A stretch of DNA of 41,785 bases from an uncultured Corynebacterium sp. (lineage in GTDB: Bacteria > Actinomycetota > Actinomycetes > Mycobacteriales > Mycobacteriaceae), in assembly GCA_943908385.1 (NCBI GenBank), contig CALTTF010000012.1, positions 1 to 41,785 on the forward strand, written 5' to 3'. Shown in pieces: positions 1-8,257 of the stretch. The notes beneath the pieces are model-generated. The model saw only the letters and a list, made by a program, of their open reading frames with translations, was not told the DNA's origin and searched no databases. Within the stretch, counting starts at the first letter, position 1. Each line of letters begins with the position of its first letter. The position numbers were made by a program, and so were the translations under genes.

Positions 1-160
1 CGATGTCGAGGAGGACCTCGTCGTGGTCGACCTTGACGACGGTGCCGGTGACGATGTCGCCATCATTGAAGTACTTGATGGTCGCGTCAACTGCGGCGAG
101 AAATTCCTCAGCGCTGCCAATGTCGTTGATGGCAACCTGCGGGGTAGTAGAAGTGGGCAT
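1..160 (-). CDS. rpsA: 30S ribosomal protein S1, N-terminal fragment
   Basis: Only the first 53 codons are inside the window; the gene continues past the left edge. The reverse strand reads MPTSTTPQVAINDIGS, then EEFLAAVDATIKYFNDGDIV and a GTVVKVDHDEVLLDI stretch, which is the start of the first S1 RNA-binding repeat in actinobacterial ribosomal protein S1. S1 binds mRNA on the 30S subunit and helps translation initiation. The ATG is at 158-160, with a possible GGAG ribosome binding site 11 nt upstream. The neighbourhood (polA nearby) matches the rpsA locus of Corynebacterium and Mycobacterium. Confidence 0.93.
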   Translation of the reverse strand, partial: MPTSTTPQVAINDIGSAEEFLAAVDATIKYFNDGDIVTGTVVKVDHDEVLLDI

Positions 161-518
161 AGGTTATGTTGCTCCGAAATGGATAGGAGATAGCGGTTGG
201 ACATGAGCGCATCTCTCGAAAAAAGCAGCTTATCGACGCCCCGAAAGAGGCCTGCCAAGCTGGGATTTCGATCTCGCCCCCACCGTGGGCGGCCCTCCTA
301 TTACGACCGGGGCCACGTGGGCAGCGTAGATACGCCTTGCCGAGATTAGTTCATTTGCCCAGTTCGAGCAAACTTTGATCTGGCGCGTCGCTGGCTATTT
401 TCCCGCGGTGCGCTGGGAAGCGCTTTGGCGCGCATTCAACATTTTCACACCAATGTCTTTATTCTTATACAGTCAACCAATTTTGATAGTGCCCGCAGGG
501 CACATAGGTGGTGTTTTT
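161..518. other. Intergenic region between divergent rpsA and the YkvI-type gene
   Basis: This 358-base stretch holds no convincing gene. It must contain the rpsA promoter and leader (minus strand) and the promoter of the downstream transporter (plus strand). The rpsA side has candidate -10 hexamers read on the minus strand around 299-304 (TAATAG) and 328-334 (TATCTA), which would give a leader of about 140-170 nt. No known riboswitch or leader peptide was recognised. Confidence 0.5.
443..471 (+). promoter_or_regulatory. Candidate promoter of the YkvI-type transporter gene
   Basis: TTTCAC (443-448) is followed after 17 nt by TATACA (466-471). The resulting leader of roughly 40 nt contains a perfect hairpin, GTGCCC-gca-GGGCAC (489-503), just before the AGGTGG ribosome binding site. 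The hexamers match a housekeeping sigma promoter only moderately. Confidence 0.35.
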
Positions 519-1844
519 ATGTTGAAGCGCGCTATCGGTATCGGTTTCGCGTTCATCGGTGTCGTTGTGGGCGCCGGTTTCGCTTCCGGTATGGAGGCAT
601 TCCAGTACTTCGTCTCTTACGGCGAGATGGGCATGTGGGGCATTGTCCTGGCCGGTGTGGTCATGGCCTTCGCCTCTGTGGCCTTCCTCGCCTTCGGTTC
701 CTACTTTCAGGCGAATGAGCACACACGTGTTTTCGGCGAAGTCTCGGACGGTTTCTCCTCGAAGATCATGGACTGGTCGGCGATCGCCTGCATGTTCAGT
801 GTAGGCTTCGTGATGTTCGCGGGCGCCGGTTCGAACCTTGAGCAGGCATATGGCTGGCCGATCTATGTCGGCGGTGTTGCCATGCTGATCATCATGCTGT
901 TGGTCGGCCTCCTGGATGTGGACAAGATCTCTGTGGTGCTGGGGTTGGTCACTCCCCTGCTCATCATTTTCGTCCTCATCGCGTCGATCTGGACGTTCAC
1001 TCACTCGAGCATCGATTTCGCGGCTCAGAGCGAGTGGACCCAAGCGAATGTGGATGGCGCGACCGGCGCTCCGACGTGGTGGCTCGGCGCTTTGAACCAC
1101 ACGGGCCTGAACGCGCTGTGCACTGTGTCGATGGCGATCGTGATCGGCGGCGACAACTTCGACAATAAGTCGGTGAAGATCGGCGGCCTGATCGCCGGTT
1201 TCCTCTACGCGGCGATGTTGGCGCTGCTGGTGGTCACTCTGTTCATTGCCGCGAAGGACGTCAACGGCAACGACCTTCCGTTGCTCGAGGTGCTCTTCGG
1301 CATCCATCCGGTGCTGGGCCAGATCATGACGTGGGTCATCTTCCTCATGGTCTTCAACACCTGCCTCGGCATGATCTACGCGCTGGCGAAACGCCTGACG
1401 CGCAATAAGCCGGAGAACTTCTACAAGGTCTACGTCGGCGCCTGCCTTGTCGGCTTCGTGCTGTCCTTCATCGGCTTCAAGCCGCTGGTGGCCAACCTGT
1501 ACCCGATCCTGGGCTACTTGGGCCTGTTCGTGATCGCGGTGCTGGTGTACCAGTACTTCCGCTACCGCGACCGCTTGGACCGCGAGAGCGAGCTGCGCAC
1601 CGCTGCCGTAGACCTGGTCACCGACGAGGAGAATTTGGACCCGGACAGCGAGTTCGCGGACATGACGCTCGACGAGCTCGCCGAGGAATCCATGCTTGAC
1701 GACGAGGAGTTCCACGAAGCCCTCGAGTCCGAGGTCGCGGACGAAGACTCGGATGACGCGGACGACTCCGACAATGCCTCCGACGGGGAGAGCTCGGACT
1801 CGGCAGCTAATTCCAGCACGGGCTCCGGATCCACGAAGATCTAG
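519..1844 (+). CDS. YkvI-type multi-spanning membrane transporter with acidic C-terminal tail
   Basis: The 441-residue product starts MLKRAIGIGFAFIGVVVGAG and has about ten hydrophobic membrane segments over its first 350 residues, including the glycine-rich GAGFASGMEAFQYF stretch near the N-terminus that is typical of the YkvI family of putative amino-acid or solute transporters. The substrate is unknown. The start at 519 is chosen because AGGTGG lies 8 nt upstream and the hydrophobic first helix begins there; upstream in-frame ATGs give no membrane-compatible sequence. From about residue 355 the protein turns into a hydrophilic cytosolic tail dominated by Asp, Glu and Ser, about 85 residues long. 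It is convergent with polA, with a shared hairpin between them. Confidence 0.75.
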   Translation: MLKRAIGIGFAFIGVVVGAGFASGMEAFQYFVSYGEMGMWGIVLAGVVMAFASVAFLAFGSYFQANEHTRVFGEVSDGFSSKIMDWSAIACMFSVGFVMFAGAGSNLEQAYGWPIYVGGVAMLIIMLLVGLLDVDKISVVLGLVTPLLIIFVLIASIWTFTHSSIDFAAQSEWTQANVDGATGAPTWWLGALNHTGLNALCTVSMAIVIGGDNFDNKSVKIGGLIAGFLYAAMLALLVVTLFIAAKDVNGNDLPLLEVLFGIHPVLGQIMTWVIFLMVFNTCLGMIYALAKRLTRNKPENFYKVYVGACLVGFVLSFIGFKPLVANLYPILGYLGLFVIAVLVYQYFRYRDRLDRESELRTAAVDLVTDEENLDPDSEFADMTLDELAEESMLDDEEFHEALESEVADEDSDDADDSDNASDGESSDSAANSSTGSGSTKI

Positions 1845-1891
1845 CGGGATCTAGGAAGCCCTAGGGAGCCTCTCCCCTTTCCCCCACACCC

Positions 1892-1938
1892 CATTAGCCC
1901 GGGTGCTGCGCGCAATACGCGCCGGCCCCGGGCTAATG
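1892..1938. terminator. Candidate bidirectional hairpin between YkvI-type gene and polA
   Basis: A perfect 12-base inverted repeat, CATTAGCCCGGG (1892-1903) and CCCGGGCTAATG (1927-1938), encloses a second one, GCGCG-caata-CGCGC (1908-1922). It lies between convergent genes and overlaps the polA stop codon (1933-1935). There is no strong U-run on either side, so it is a likely but not canonical terminator. Confidence 0.55.
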
Positions 1939-4611
1939 TGCTGCTTCGTCCCAGTTGGTGCCGGTTCCGGCGGAGACTTCCAGAGGCACGCGCAGGGTGA
2001 TGGCGCGGTCCATTTCCTCTTCGACGATGGCTTGAACCTGCTCGAGTTCGCCGGGGGCGACTTCGACGACGAGTTCGTCGTGGACTTGGAGGAGGACGCG
2101 GGAGTGCAAAGGTTGGGGGCGGGAAGCGTCGTTAAGCGCGGCGTCGACGCGGATCATGGCGACCTTGATGATGTCGGCCGCGGTGCCCTGAATCGGAGCG
2201 TTGAGCGCGGCGCGTTCGGCATTCTCGCGCGCGACGCGGTTGTCGGAGGTGAGCTCCGGCAGGTAGCGGCGGCGGCCGAAGACCGTGGAGGTGTACCCGT
2301 CGCGGCGGGCCTGCTCGACGACCTCGTCGAGGTAGCGCTTCACGCCGCCGAAGCGCTGGAAATAGGACTCCATGATCTTCTTGGCTTCGCCGGCGGGAAT
2401 ATTGAGCTGGTTGGACAGGCCGAAGGCGCTCAGGCCGTAGACGAGGCCGTAGCTCATGGCCTTGACGCGGCGGCGCAACTCGGGAGTGACCTCGTCGATG
2501 GGCACGTCGAAGACGCGGGAACCGACGAAGTTGTGCAGGTCCTCCCCCTCCTTGTACGCCTCGATGAGGCCGGGGTCTTCGGACAGGTGTGCCATGACGC
2601 GCATCTCGATCTGGGAGTAGTCGGCGGTGAGCAGGCACTCGAAGCCGTCGCCGACGGTGAACGCGGAACGGATGCGGCGTCCTGCTTCGGTGCGCACGGG
2701 AATGTTCTGCAGGTTCGGGTCGGCCGAGCTGAGGCGCCCAGTGGAGGCGACAGTCTGATTAAAGGTGGTGTGGATGCGGCCGTCGTCGTGGACGGTCTTG
2801 ATCAGGCCTTCAATCGTAGACTTAAGTTTCTGCCATTCGCGGTGCGCGAGCAGCTGATCCAGAAACGGGTGCGGGTTCTTCGCCGCGAGCGCCTCGATTT
2901 CCTTGGCGGCAGTCGAATAGCCAGTCTTGGTCTTCTTCGTCTTGGGCAGCTCGAGCTTGTCGAAGAGGACGACGGAGAGCTGTTTGGGAGACGAGAGGTT
3001 CAGGTCGGGTTCGTCGACAAGCGAGCGCGCTTGTTCTTCGGCGTCGGCGACTTTCTGCGCGATCTCCTTGAACTGCTCCTCGAGGACGTCCATGTCGACG
3101 GCGATGCCGGTGTCCTCCATCTCGGCGAGGATGGTCACGAGCGGCAGCTCGAGGTCGGCGTAAAGCTCGAAGGAGTCGATCGTGCGGAGTTCCTCACCCA
3201 AGTGCGCGGCGAGCTCGAGGATGGCGAGGGCGGAGTCGAGGTCGGCGGTGTCGTCGTCAAGCAAGCTCAGTTGGTCGCTGGAAGCCGCGAGCTGGCGCTG
3301 GAGGTGGCGCTGGTAGACGTCGGCGAGGTCGTACGTGCGCTGGCCGGGCCGTAGAAGATACGCGGCGATCGCAGTGTCGTGCGCGATGCCGCGCAGCGTG
3401 ATCCCGCGGCCACGCAGCATGTGCCATGCGGCCTTGGCTCTGTGGAGATATTTCGGGGCATCGGATTCGAGCCACGCTTTGAGCGCGGCGTCCTCGGCGG
3501 GCGTGAGGTCGCTCAATTGCTTGGACACGCCGTGGCGCTGCTTATCGACGACCCCCACCGCCCACGCGTCCCCGCCCGCCGGCGTGGCGTCGCCCGTGAC
3601 GAACAGGGCGAGGCCTTGCCCCTCGCGGGCGTTGAGCCACTCGTCGAGCGGTTCGTCGTCGACGGTGAGGTCCGGCAGCTCCTCTGCCTGTGTTTCGGGT
3701 GCGGCACCGTCGGTGGGTACTGCGGCGAGCACGCGCTCGCGGAGGTTGACGCCGAACTCGAGGTCGTCGAAAGCAGTGGCAACGGCAGTGACGTCGGCGG
3801 GCTTAAGCTCGAGCTCGTCCGGGCCGACGGGCAGCTCGAGATCGCGCACCATCTGGGTGAGCTCGCGGTTGAGACGCACCTGCTCGATGCGCTCGCGGAA
3901 GTTGTTGCCCGCCTTGCCCTTGATCTCGTCGGCGTGCTCGATGAGGCTGTTCAAATCGCCGTACTGGACGATCCACTTGGTGGCGGTCTTCTCCCCCACG
4001 CCCGGGATATTCGGCAGGTTGTCCGACGGGTCACCGCGCAGCGCCGCGAAGTCGGGGTACTGCGCCGGGGTGAGGCCGTATTTCTTCTCCACTTCCTCCG
4101 GCGTGAAGCGGGTCAGCGTGGACACGCCGCGCGTCGGGTACAGGACCGTGACCTGGTCGTTGACCAGCTGGAGGTAATCGCGGTCGCCGGTGACGATGAC
4201 CACCTCGTAGTCGTCCTGCGCCTGCGTGGTAAGAGTGGCCAGGATGTCGTCCGCTTCGTAGTTCTCCTTGGTCAGCGTAACGATGCTCAAATCCCCCAGC
4301 ACATCCTGGATGAGCGGCACCTGGCCCTTGAACTCTTCCGGTGCCGCCGCGCGCTGCGCCTTGTACTCGGGGAAACGCTCCGTGCGGAATGTCTGCCGCC
4401 CGATGTCGAACGCCACCGCCACGTGCGTCGGCTGCTCCTCGGCGAGAATATTCGAGAACATCGACAAGAACCCGTACACCGCATTCGTGTGCTGCCCGCC
4501 GGAGGTGGAGAAATTCTCCGCCGGCAAGGCATAGAAAGCTCGGAAAGCCATCGAGTGGCCGTCAATGAGCAGGAGGCGTTTCTGGGCAGAGGAAGTGTCA
4601 GCGGTACTCAC
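1933..4611 (-). CDS. polA: DNA polymerase I
   Basis: This 892-residue protein fills RNA-primer gaps and takes part in excision repair. The N-terminal 5'-nuclease domain (about residues 1-300) has VTGDRDYLQLV and the helix-hairpin-helix NLPNIPGVGEKTA. The middle region corresponds to a proofreading-type fold, which I expect to be inactive as in other actinobacterial PolA proteins. The C-terminal polymerase domain has motif A (ADYSQIEMRVMAHL), motif B (RRRVKAMSYGLVYG) and motif C (LLQVHDELVVEV). The start is a GTG at 4609-4611 reading MSTADTSSAQKRLLLIDGHS, giving the usual family length. The gene is transcribed away from the tRNA-Leu gene. Confidence 0.97.
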   Translation of the reverse strand: MSTADTSSAQKRLLLIDGHSMAFRAFYALPAENFSTSGGQHTNAVYGFLSMFSNILAEEQPTHVAVAFDIGRQTFRTERFPEYKAQRAAAPEEFKGQVPLIQDVLGDLSIVTLTKENYEADDILATLTTQAQDDYEVVIVTGDRDYLQLVNDQVTVLYPTRGVSTLTRFTPEEVEKKYGLTPAQYPDFAALRGDPSDNLPNIPGVGEKTATKWIVQYGDLNSLIEHADEIKGKAGNNFRERIEQVRLNRELTQMVRDLELPVGPDELELKPADVTAVATAFDDLEFGVNLRERVLAAVPTDGAAPETQAEELPDLTVDDEPLDEWLNAREGQGLALFVTGDATPAGGDAWAVGVVDKQRHGVSKQLSDLTPAEDAALKAWLESDAPKYLHRAKAAWHMLRGRGITLRGIAHDTAIAAYLLRPGQRTYDLADVYQRHLQRQLAASSDQLSLLDDDTADLDSALAILELAAHLGEELRTIDSFELYADLELPLVTILAEMEDTGIAVDMDVLEEQFKEIAQKVADAEEQARSLVDEPDLNLSSPKQLSVVLFDKLELPKTKKTKTGYSTAAKEIEALAAKNPHPFLDQLLAHREWQKLKSTIEGLIKTVHDDGRIHTTFNQTVASTGRLSSADPNLQNIPVRTEAGRRIRSAFTVGDGFECLLTADYSQIEMRVMAHLSEDPGLIEAYKEGEDLHNFVGSRVFDVPIDEVTPELRRRVKAMSYGLVYGLSAFGLSNQLNIPAGEAKKIMESYFQRFGGVKRYLDEVVEQARRDGYTSTVFGRRRYLPELTSDNRVARENAERAALNAPIQGTAADIIKVAMIRVDAALNDASRPQPLHSRVLLQVHDELVVEVAPGELEQVQAIVEEEMDRAITLRVPLEVSAGTGTNWDEAAH

Positions 4612-4657
4612 GCCGTCCCACTCTACCTACGGCCCGCACGCCTCAACTGCAGGGCAT

Positions 4658-4687
4658 TTCATCGTTCGTAAACGCCTGCGCTATTGT
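4658..4687 (+). promoter_or_regulatory. Candidate tRNA-Leu promoter
   Basis: TTCATC (4658-4663) and TATTGT (4682-4687) are separated by 18 nt, and the -10 box ends 10 nt before the first base of the mature tRNA. The match to a sigma-70-type promoter is moderate, but the position is right. Confidence 0.35.
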
Positions 4688-4697
4688 TAACCCGCAC

Positions 4698-4771
4698 GCC
4701 CCAGTAGCCCAATTGGCAGAGGCAACGGATTCAAAACCCGTCCAGTGTGAGTTCGAGTCTCACCTGGGGCA
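4698..4771 (+). tRNA. tRNA-Leu (anticodon CAA), short variable arm
   Basis: A 74-nt cloverleaf can be drawn: acceptor GCCCCAG/CTGGGGC, T stem GTGAG/CTCAC with loop TTCGAGT, and anticodon loop TTCAAAA (CAA, decoding UUG). The discriminator base is A. CCA is not encoded; ACCG follows. The variable region is only about five bases, unlike the long arm of ordinary bacterial tRNA-Leu, and the anticodon stem ends in an A-C mismatch. A short CAA-type tRNA-Leu near polA/rpsA is also, as I recall, annotated in mycobacteria (leuX). Confidence 0.88.
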
Positions 4772-4780
4772 CCGCGGGAA

Positions 4781-4819
4781 GTCCCGAGACGCCATTCCGG
4801 CCCTGTCTCGGGACTTTTT
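4781..4819 (+). terminator. Intrinsic terminator of tRNA-Leu
   Basis: A perfect 10-bp stem, GTCCCGAGAC (4781-4790) and GTCTCGGGAC (4805-4814), is followed directly by TTTTT. It lies 9 nt after the tRNA. Confidence 0.92.
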
Positions 4820-4832
4820 GCATGCGTCCACT

Positions 4833-4869
4833 TTCGCAAATACATAGGCATCCTATATAGTCCTCCTAT
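4833..4869 (+). promoter_or_regulatory. Leaderless promoter and palindromic operator of the marR gene
   Basis: TTCGCA (4833-4838), 17 nt, TATAGT (4856-4861), then six bases to the ATG at 4868, so the transcript probably has no leader. The palindrome ATAGG-cat-CCTAT (4844-4856) lies in the spacer, and a second imperfect dyad, ATAG-tcctc-CTAT (4857-4869), covers the -10 box and start codon. This is a good place for an autorepressing MarR protein to bind. Confidence 0.6.
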
Positions 4870-5353
4870 GCATTCTGAGGACTCACTCTCCCGCCTCGCC
4901 ATTGACTTGGTGGCGGCGGGCAGTCATTTCACCCGGGCGACGTTTCAGGCGTCGGGAAGCGAGCTGTCGTATGTCGCACTGCGCGTCTTGGCGGCATTGG
5001 AGCGAGAGCCGGGTCTTCGCGTCGGGGAGCTGGCGTACCGCGAGGGAATCGCGCAGCCGTCCATGAGCCAGGTGATCAAAAGACTCGTCGCCGAAGGACT
5101 CGTTGCACGAGAGCCATCGCCTCACGACGCCCGCGCATCCGACCTGACCATCACCGATGCCGGGAGTGCAGCAGTAAGGGAATACCGGCAAGCGTCGATA
5201 CGCGAGCTTGTGCCCGTTTTTCGGGACCTCTCCCCTAACGAAATAGACACACTGATCCACGCGGCGGAACTACTACCCAGACTCACACAGCGCCTGCGAG
5301 CAACCGGGGCTGACGGAGCGACAACGAGACAACGAAAGGACGCGAATGAGTAA
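4868..5353 (+). CDS. MarR-family transcriptional regulator
   Basis: The 161-residue protein has the winged-helix layout of MarR repressors. The recognition region reads LRVGELAYREGIAQPSMSQ, then VIKRLVAEGLVAREPSPHDARASDL; the last part is the wing with the usual DxR signature. MarR proteins act as dimers that release DNA when a small ligand binds. There is no Shine-Dalgarno sequence, consistent with the leaderless promoter seen. The stop codon overlaps the start of the MFS gene by 8 bases, so the two are co-transcribed and the regulator probably controls the exporter. The ligand cannot be told from sequence. Confidence 0.88.
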   Translation: MHSEDSLSRLAIDLVAAGSHFTRATFQASGSELSYVALRVLAALEREPGLRVGELAYREGIAQPSMSQVIKRLVAEGLVAREPSPHDARASDLTITDAGSAAVREYRQASIRELVPVFRDLSPNEIDTLIHAAELLPRLTQRLRATGADGATTRQRKDANE

Positions 5354-6542
5354 GACGACGCCAGGAAATATTTTCAAACAACCAATCGCTGTGTGGGCGA
5401 TCGCGTTTGCTTGTGCGGTGTCATTCATGGGAATCGGGCTCGTCGATCCGATCTTGCCGGCCATTAGCCGGGAGCTGAATGCTTCACCGACGCAGACGAT
5501 GCTGCTGTTCACCAGTTACCTGCTGATCACGGCGCTGGCAATGTTCTTCAGCGCCTTCATCTCCTCGCGCATCGGCGTGAAGAAGACCTTGCTGACAGGA
5601 CTCGCTCTCATCGTCGTTTTCGCCTTCCTGTCCGGCGCGGCAGGTACGGTCGACGCCATCATCGGTTTCCGCGCCGGCTGGGGTTTGGGCAATGCACTGT
5701 TCATCTCCACAGCTCTTGCGGCGATTGTGGGTGCAGCGTCGGGTGGAGCCAGTCAGGCCGTGATCCTGTACGAGGCAGCGATCGGTATCGGCATGGCCGT
5801 CGGGCCGTTGCTAGGCGGCCTGCTCGGCGAGATCAGCTGGCGGGGACCGTTCTTCGGCACAGCGGCATTGATGGCGATCGGCTTTTTGGCCATTGCAGCG
5901 TTGCTGCAAAAATCGGCGAAGAAGCCGGAACCGGTGTCGTTCACTGCGGGTCTCAAGGCTCTGCGTGAACCGGCGCTGCTCACCTTGGGTGCGGTCGCAT
6001 TCTTCTACAATTACGGCTTCTTCACGCTGCTGGCGTACTCGCCGTACCCGATCGACGAGGCAGCCGCGGCTGCGGGCAACGACTTCGGCGCGACAGAGCT
6101 CGGCTGGGTGTTCTTCGGCTGGGGCCTCGCTCTGGCGCTGTCCTCGGTGTTCATCGCGCCGCGGCTCACGCAGAGCTTCGGACTGATGCCGGTGATCTGC
6201 ACCGTCCTCGTGGGCTTCGCTGTGCTGCTCGCCGCGCTCGGTTTCGCGGTGGATCACCTGGGCATACTGATCGTCCTGGTGATCCTCGCCGGATTTTTCA
6301 GCGGCATCTTCAATACCGTGCTCACCGAGGCCGTCATGGAGGCGACAGACCTGCCCCGCAATGTCGCCTCGTCGACCTATTCCGGGCTTCGCTTTCTTGG
6401 CGGCGCTATCGCCCCGGCGGTCTCCGGACCGCTGGCAGCAGCTGTCGGATCCGGAGTTCCCTACTGGGCCGGCGCCGGCGCCCTCGTCGTTTCGTTGGTT
6501 CTGCTATTCGCTGGACGGCGCAGCCTGACGCGAATTCTCTAG
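5346..6542 (+). CDS. MFS drug/metabolite exporter
   Basis: This 398-residue protein has twelve predicted membrane helices. It shows the MFS drug:H+ antiporter signature after helix 2 (SSRIGVKKTLLTGLALI) and a proline/glycine-rich helix 5 (GIGMAVGPLLGGLLGEISWR), as in the 12-TMS efflux subfamily. It likely pumps a toxic compound out in exchange for protons. It overlaps the marR stop by 8 bases, a layout typical for regulated efflux pairs. Its TAG stop overlaps that of the convergent symporter gene through the shared palindrome CTAG. Confidence 0.85.
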   Translation: MSKTTPGNIFKQPIAVWAIAFACAVSFMGIGLVDPILPAISRELNASPTQTMLLFTSYLLITALAMFFSAFISSRIGVKKTLLTGLALIVVFAFLSGAAGTVDAIIGFRAGWGLGNALFISTALAAIVGAASGGASQAVILYEAAIGIGMAVGPLLGGLLGEISWRGPFFGTAALMAIGFLAIAALLQKSAKKPEPVSFTAGLKALREPALLTLGAVAFFYNYGFFTLLAYSPYPIDEAAAAAGNDFGATELGWVFFGWGLALALSSVFIAPRLTQSFGLMPVICTVLVGFAVLLAALGFAVDHLGILIVLVILAGFFSGIFNTVLTEAVMEATDLPRNVASSTYSGLRFLGGAIAPAVSGPLAAAVGSGVPYWAGAGALVVSLVLLFAGRRSLTRIL

Positions 6543-8095
6543 AGGTGTGTGGGGGTTTCGGCGCCGTCGATAAGCTTCGCGTCTTCCCACGTGCCGGCGG
6601 CGACCATGGCTTCCTTGCGTGCGACCCAGAAATCGGCGTTCTTGATGCCGAGCGCCTCGGGGTCGAACTGCGGTTCGCGGCCGGCCTTCTTCTGGCGGCG
6701 GTAATCCCACAGGCACTTCAGGGCGGGGACCTGGAGGACGAGGATCGCGAGGATATTCAGCCACGCGGTGGTGCCGACGCCGATGTCGCCGAGCGCCCAC
6801 GCGGTGCCCGGCGTGGTGGTGGCGCCGACCCAGACGGACACGAGAATGAGAGCGCGCAAGAACCAGATGACCACGGTGCGGGCTGTCTCGCTGTTGATCC
6901 AGCGGTTGAGGTACGTGAAGTTGACCTCAGCCATGTAGTAGTACGCGACGATCGTGGTGAAGGCGAAGAACAGGACAGCGAAAGCGATGAAGCTGCCGCC
7001 AAGGCCCGGGGTGTAGAGATCCAGCGCGGACTGGACGAATCCGGGGCCGACCTCGACTGAATCGGCGATGGCGCCGTGGTAGAGAACCGGACCGTCTTCT
7101 TTGCCGCCCTCGTAGACGCGGAACATGTCGGTCGAGATAATGATGAACGCCGTCGCGGAGCACACGAGAAGCGTGTCGACATACACCGCGAACGCCTGCA
7201 CGAAGCCCTGCTTCGCCGGGTGGGAGACCTCTGCGGCGGCCGCGGACTGCGGGCCGGTGCCCTGTCCTGCCTCGTTGGAGTAGATGCCGCGTTTGACGCC
7301 CCACATGATGGCGGAGCCGAGCATGCCGGAGAACGCCGCCTCCTTGTCGAATGCGGAACGGAAGATGATGCCGAAGACCTCGGGGATCTGAGAGGCGTTA
7401 GCGAAGAGAATGACGATGGCGACGAGGATGTAGATCACCGCCATGAACGGGACCACCATGGATGCGAACCAGGCGATGCGCTTGACGCCACCAATGACGA
7501 TGATGCCGAGCAGAATCACCATCGCCACGGCCGTCACCCACGTGGGAACGGCCCAGGCGTGTTCGACGGAGGTGGCGAGACCATTCGCCTGCACACCCGG
7601 CAGGAAGTACGAGGTGGCCAGAATCATCGACACAGCGAAGACGATGGCGTAGACCAACGCGAACGGGCGCGCCGCGGTGTGCTTGTAGGCCTTCTCGATG
7701 TAGTAGGCCGGTCCGCCGCGGTACTCGCCGGTGTCCTGGTCTTTCTCCTTGTAGATCTGCGCGAGGCAGCACTCCACGTACGAGGTGGCGGAACCGAGGA
7801 AGGCCACGATCCACATCCAGAACACAGCGCCGGGGCCGCCGAAGGCGATCGCGGTGGCGACACCGGCGATATTGCCCACGCCCACGCGTCCGGCGAGCGA
7901 GATCATCAGCGACTGGAAGGACGAAATGCCGGCCTCGGAATCTTCGTTGGATTTCAGCTGCCGGATCATGTCCGGGAAGCACCGCACCTGGAGGAACAGC
8001 GTCACGCAGGAGAAGTACACCCCGGCGCCCAGGCACAAGTACACGAGCCAGTTCGACCAGATCGCGGCGTTGAGGCTGTTGATGATGTCTTCCAT
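6539..8095 (-). CDS. alsT: Sodium:alanine symporter, AGCS family
   Basis: The 518-residue product imports alanine or glycine with Na+. It carries the AGCS signatures SLAGRVGVGNIAGVATAIAF followed by GGPGAVFWMW, and NEAGQGTGPQSAAAAEVSHP in the C-terminal half, with about ten membrane helices. I place the start at 8093-8095 (MEDIINSLNAAIW) because GGAGG lies 8 nt upstream; the next upstream ATG (8110) has its purine tract directly adjacent. The gene is convergent with the MFS gene (4-base overlap) and divergent from crtB. The symbol follows the usual name for corynebacterial homologues. Confidence 0.88.
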   Translation of the reverse strand: MEDIINSLNAAIWSNWLVYLCLGAGVYFSCVTLFLQVRCFPDMIRQLKSNEDSEAGISSFQSLMISLAGRVGVGNIAGVATAIAFGGPGAVFWMWIVAFLGSATSYVECCLAQIYKEKDQDTGEYRGGPAYYIEKAYKHTAARPFALVYAIVFAVSMILATSYFLPGVQANGLATSVEHAWAVPTWVTAVAMVILLGIIVIGGVKRIAWFASMVVPFMAVIYILVAIVILFANASQIPEVFGIIFRSAFDKEAAFSGMLGSAIMWGVKRGIYSNEAGQGTGPQSAAAAEVSHPAKQGFVQAFAVYVDTLLVCSATAFIIISTDMFRVYEGGKEDGPVLYHGAIADSVEVGPGFVQSALDLYTPGLGGSFIAFAVLFFAFTTIVAYYYMAEVNFTYLNRWINSETARTVVIWFLRALILVSVWVGATTTPGTAWALGDIGVGTTAWLNILAILVLQVPALKCLWDYRRQKKAGREPQFDPEALGIKNADFWVARKEAMVAAGTWEDAKLIDGAETPTHL

Positions 8096-8257
8096 GGCGT
8101 GGGCCTCCATCCTCGGGCGAATTTGATTCTTCGAATATAGCCCTGGGTCCCCGCCCACTTTTCCGTTTTGAGAATTTTTCTTTGCGGCGACATGAAATCT
8201 ATGCATCTATTCCGACCGTTCATTGGCGACCACGCCCCCTCGTAGCTGGCGGGGCGC

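Noticed and set aside
1903..4671. Long plus-strand open frames opposite polA
   Set aside because: They are antisense to a full-length polymerase with all motifs; high GC leaves such frames open. Their translations are low-complexity and match nothing I know.
6539..6542. Shared CTAG at convergent stops (also 26491-26494)
   Set aside because: Two TAG stops overlapping through CTAG is a simple result of tight convergent packing; no further signal is seen.
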